From Acanthosepion lycidas (Eukaryota > Mollusca > Cephalopoda > Sepiida > Sepiidae), in assembly GCA_963932145.1 (NCBI GenBank), contig CAWVQA010000113.1, positions 62,001 to 126,000 of the forward strand: a stretch of DNA of 64,000 bases. The letters are read 5' to 3'. The position numbers were made by a program, and so were the translations under genes. The notes below the pieces were generated by a model. That model ran no database searches. It saw only the letters and a program-made list of their open reading frames with translations, and was not told where the DNA came from. Below, in pieces: positions 62,501 through 64,000 of this stretch (its first letter is position 1; each line of letters opens with the position of its first letter).

Positions 62501-64000
62501 TATCGATTTTCAATAATTTCATTGTTTTTCTAATGTTTTCAAACAGTTATTGATATTTACAAACTAGCGTTAAAAAGTAGTCAAAACAGCTAGATTTTGC
62601 ATGTAAATCGCAATATAAGTAAAAGTTGTGTAAAACATAAAATCTTAAATATAACTTTGTCAAAACATCTGAAACTAGTGAAAATCAATAAGTTTTGATT
62701 GATTTCATATCGATTTTCAATAATTTCATTGTTTTTCTAATGTTTTCAAAGAGTTATTGATATTTACAAACTAGCGTTAAAAAGTAGTGAAAAAAGCTAG
62801 ATTTTGCATGTAAATCGCTATGTAATTAAAGGTTGTGTAAAACATAAAATCTTAAATAAAACTTTGTCAAAACTTCTGAAACTAGTTAAAATCAATAAGA
62901 TTTGATTGATTTCATATCGATTTTCAATAATTTCATTGTTTTTCTAATGTTTTCAAACAGTTATTGATATTTACAAACTAGCGTTAAAAAGTAGTCAAAA
63001 CAGCTAGATTTTGCATGTAAATCGCAATATAAGTAAAAGTTGTGTAAAACATAAAATCTTAAATATAACTTTGTCAAAACATCTGAAACTAGTTAAAATC
63101 AATAAGTTTTGATTGATTTCATATCGATTTTCAATAATTTCATTGTTTTTATAATGTTTTCAAACAGTTATTGATATTTACATACTAGCGTTGAAAAAGT
63201 AGTGAAAAAAGCTAGATTTTGCATGTAAATCGCTATGTAATTAAAAGTTGTGTAAAACATAAAATCTTAAATAAAACTTTGTCAAAACTTCTGAAGCTAG
63301 TTAAAATCAATAAGTTTTGATTGATTTCATATCGATTTTCAATAATTTCATTGTTTTTCTAATGTTTTCAAACAGTTATTGATATTTACAAACTAGCGTT
63401 AAAAAGTAGTCAAAATAGCTAGATTTTGCATGTAAATCGCTATATAAGTAAAAGTTGTGTAAAACATAAAATCTTAAATATAACTTTGTCAAAACATCTG
63501 AAACTAGTTAAAATCAATAAGTTTTGATTGATTTCATATCGATTTTCAATAATTTCATTGTTTTTCTAATGTTTTCAAAAAGTTATTGATATTTACAAAA
63601 TAGCGGTGAAAAAGTAGTGAAAAAAGCTAGATTTTCAATGTAAATCGCTATGTAATTAAAAGTTGTGTAAAACATAAAATCTTAAATAAAACTTTGTCAA
63701 AACTTCTGAAACTAGTTAAAATCAATAAGATTTTATTGATTTCATATCGATTTTCAATAATTTCATTGTTTTTCTAATGTTTTCAAACAGTTATTGATAT
63801 TTACAAACTAGCGTTAAAAAGTAGTCAAAACAGCTAGATTTTGCATGTAAATCGCAATATAAGTAAAAGTTGTGTAAAACATAAAATCTTAAATATAACT
63901 TTGTCAAAACATCTGAAACTAGTTAAAATCAATAAGTTTTGATTGATTTCATATCGATTTTCAATAATTTCATTGTTTTTCTAATGTTTTCAAAGAGTTA
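56574..64000 (+). repeat. Mosaic satellite segment to the window end
   Basis: About 36 satellite monomers without a clear long higher-order unit. Recognisable pieces are: the AATCTCTATG monomer near 58670 (as at 2.5, 25.3 and 30.9 kb); the GTCGTAACAG monomer near 59677 (as at 4.5, 26.7 and 32.3 kb); TACTAGCG at 60902 and 63183, each followed by GAAGCTAG; and ACAAAATAGCGGTG near 63595 (as at 10321). Private changes include TTTTAATAATTT near 58983, CTTATATAAAAC near 59535, AAAGAGTAG near 60083, TAATGAAAAG near 60128, an eight-T run near 60655, TTAACTAAAAC near 61402 and TCAATCAG near 61503. No gene is present. Confidence 0.82.

Larger units (their letters stand above)
1..64000 (+). repeat. AT-rich satellite array, 207-208 bp monomer, ~308 copies
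   Basis: The entire window is a single head-to-tail tandem array. Successive GCTAGATTT starts at 9, 217, 424, 631, 838, 1046, 1253 and so on are 207 or 208 bp apart, and the same order of motifs recurs to the last base. Every monomer is in the same orientation, and no unrelated sequence interrupts the array. One monomer counted by hand is about 23% G+C (47 of 207). Divergence is confined to a few diagnostic sites, and most of the sequence is invariant. There is no coding capacity: all six frames of the consensus are closed by stops. The longest stop-free run I traced is about 41 codons on the minus strand without an ATG, or about 49 in CAATATAAG variants. This organisation is typical of eukaryotic (peri)centromeric or other heterochromatic satellite. 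The family and species are not recognised. Confidence 0.98.

Noticed and set aside
1-64000. CRISPR array
   Set aside because: Repeats are regularly spaced, but there are no unique spacers: the whole 207-208 bp unit is conserved, and there are no cas genes.
1-64000. Protein-coding tandem repeat (207 bp is a multiple of three)
   Set aside because: Every frame of the consensus has stops in each monomer, and the 208-bp monomers would shift frame. The longest stop-free run I traced was about 41-49 codons and had no ATG.
1-64000. Promoters or TATA boxes (many TATAA-like strings)
   Set aside because: At about 77% A+T such strings are expected by chance and have no gene beside them.
1-64000. rDNA, tRNA cluster, histone cluster or telomeric repeat
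   Set aside because: No rRNA-, tRNA- or histone-like sequence and no TTAGGG/TTTAGGG/TTAGG runs are present; G+C is far too low for rDNA.
1-64000. Transposable element insertion or inversion inside the array
   Set aside because: Monomer spacing stays at 207-208 bp apart from small indels, and all monomers read in the same direction. I saw no target-site duplications or unrelated sequence.

Overview
The whole 64 kb window is one uninterrupted head-to-tail satellite DNA array. I found no gene, RNA gene, transposable element, CRISPR array or unique sequence, and no monomer in the opposite orientation. The repeat unit is 207-208 bp and about 23% G+C (counted on one monomer), giving roughly 308 monomers. 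Both window edges cut the array mid-monomer, so it continues in both directions. This is typical of eukaryotic centromeric or pericentromeric heterochromatin. I do not recognise the satellite family and cannot name the organism. There is no CENP-B box, no alpha-satellite-like sequence and no telomere motif.

Monomer layout, numbered from GCTAGATTTT: positions 1-32 are variable (TTGCATG/TTCAATG, then CTATGTAATT/CTATATAAGT/CAATATAAGT/ACTGTGTAAT). Positions 33-96 carry A-tracts about every 10 bp on the + strand. Positions 94-117 hold an inverted repeat (AAATCAAT ... ATTGATTT). Positions 105-177 carry T-tracts about every 10 bp. The end (180-207/208) is AAACTAGCGTT plus an A-rich tail that distinguishes subtypes. 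Two main subtypes (ATAAC+CATCTG and AAAAC+CTTCTG) largely alternate, so the basic higher-order unit is a dimer of about 415 bp.

Large-scale layout: a block of about 9.9 kb (217-10142) recurs at about 28597-38550. A third, partial copy at about 23411-28900 forms a tandem duplication of 5.6-5.8 kb with the start of the second. Between and after these blocks lie shorter higher-order repeats: 12-mers of 2488 bp (16363-21338, plus a partial third), 6-mers of 1244 bp (13797-16284) and 1245 bp (44979-47210), and 4-mers of 829-830 bp (10559-11387, 41246-42903, 49329-50990). From 51 to 64 kb the array is a mosaic of the same subtypes. Copies differ by whole numbers of monomers, as expected from unequal exchange or conversion.

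The most notable signals are (1) phased A/T-tracts spanning about 142 bp of each monomer at about 10.1 bp spacing, with the A-to-T switch at the inverted repeat, which suggests intrinsically curved, nucleosome-phasing DNA, and (2) the multi-scale history of nested duplications that can be read from private markers. All mapping was done by eye from diagnostic variants, so block ends are approximate to about one monomer unless a marker position is given.
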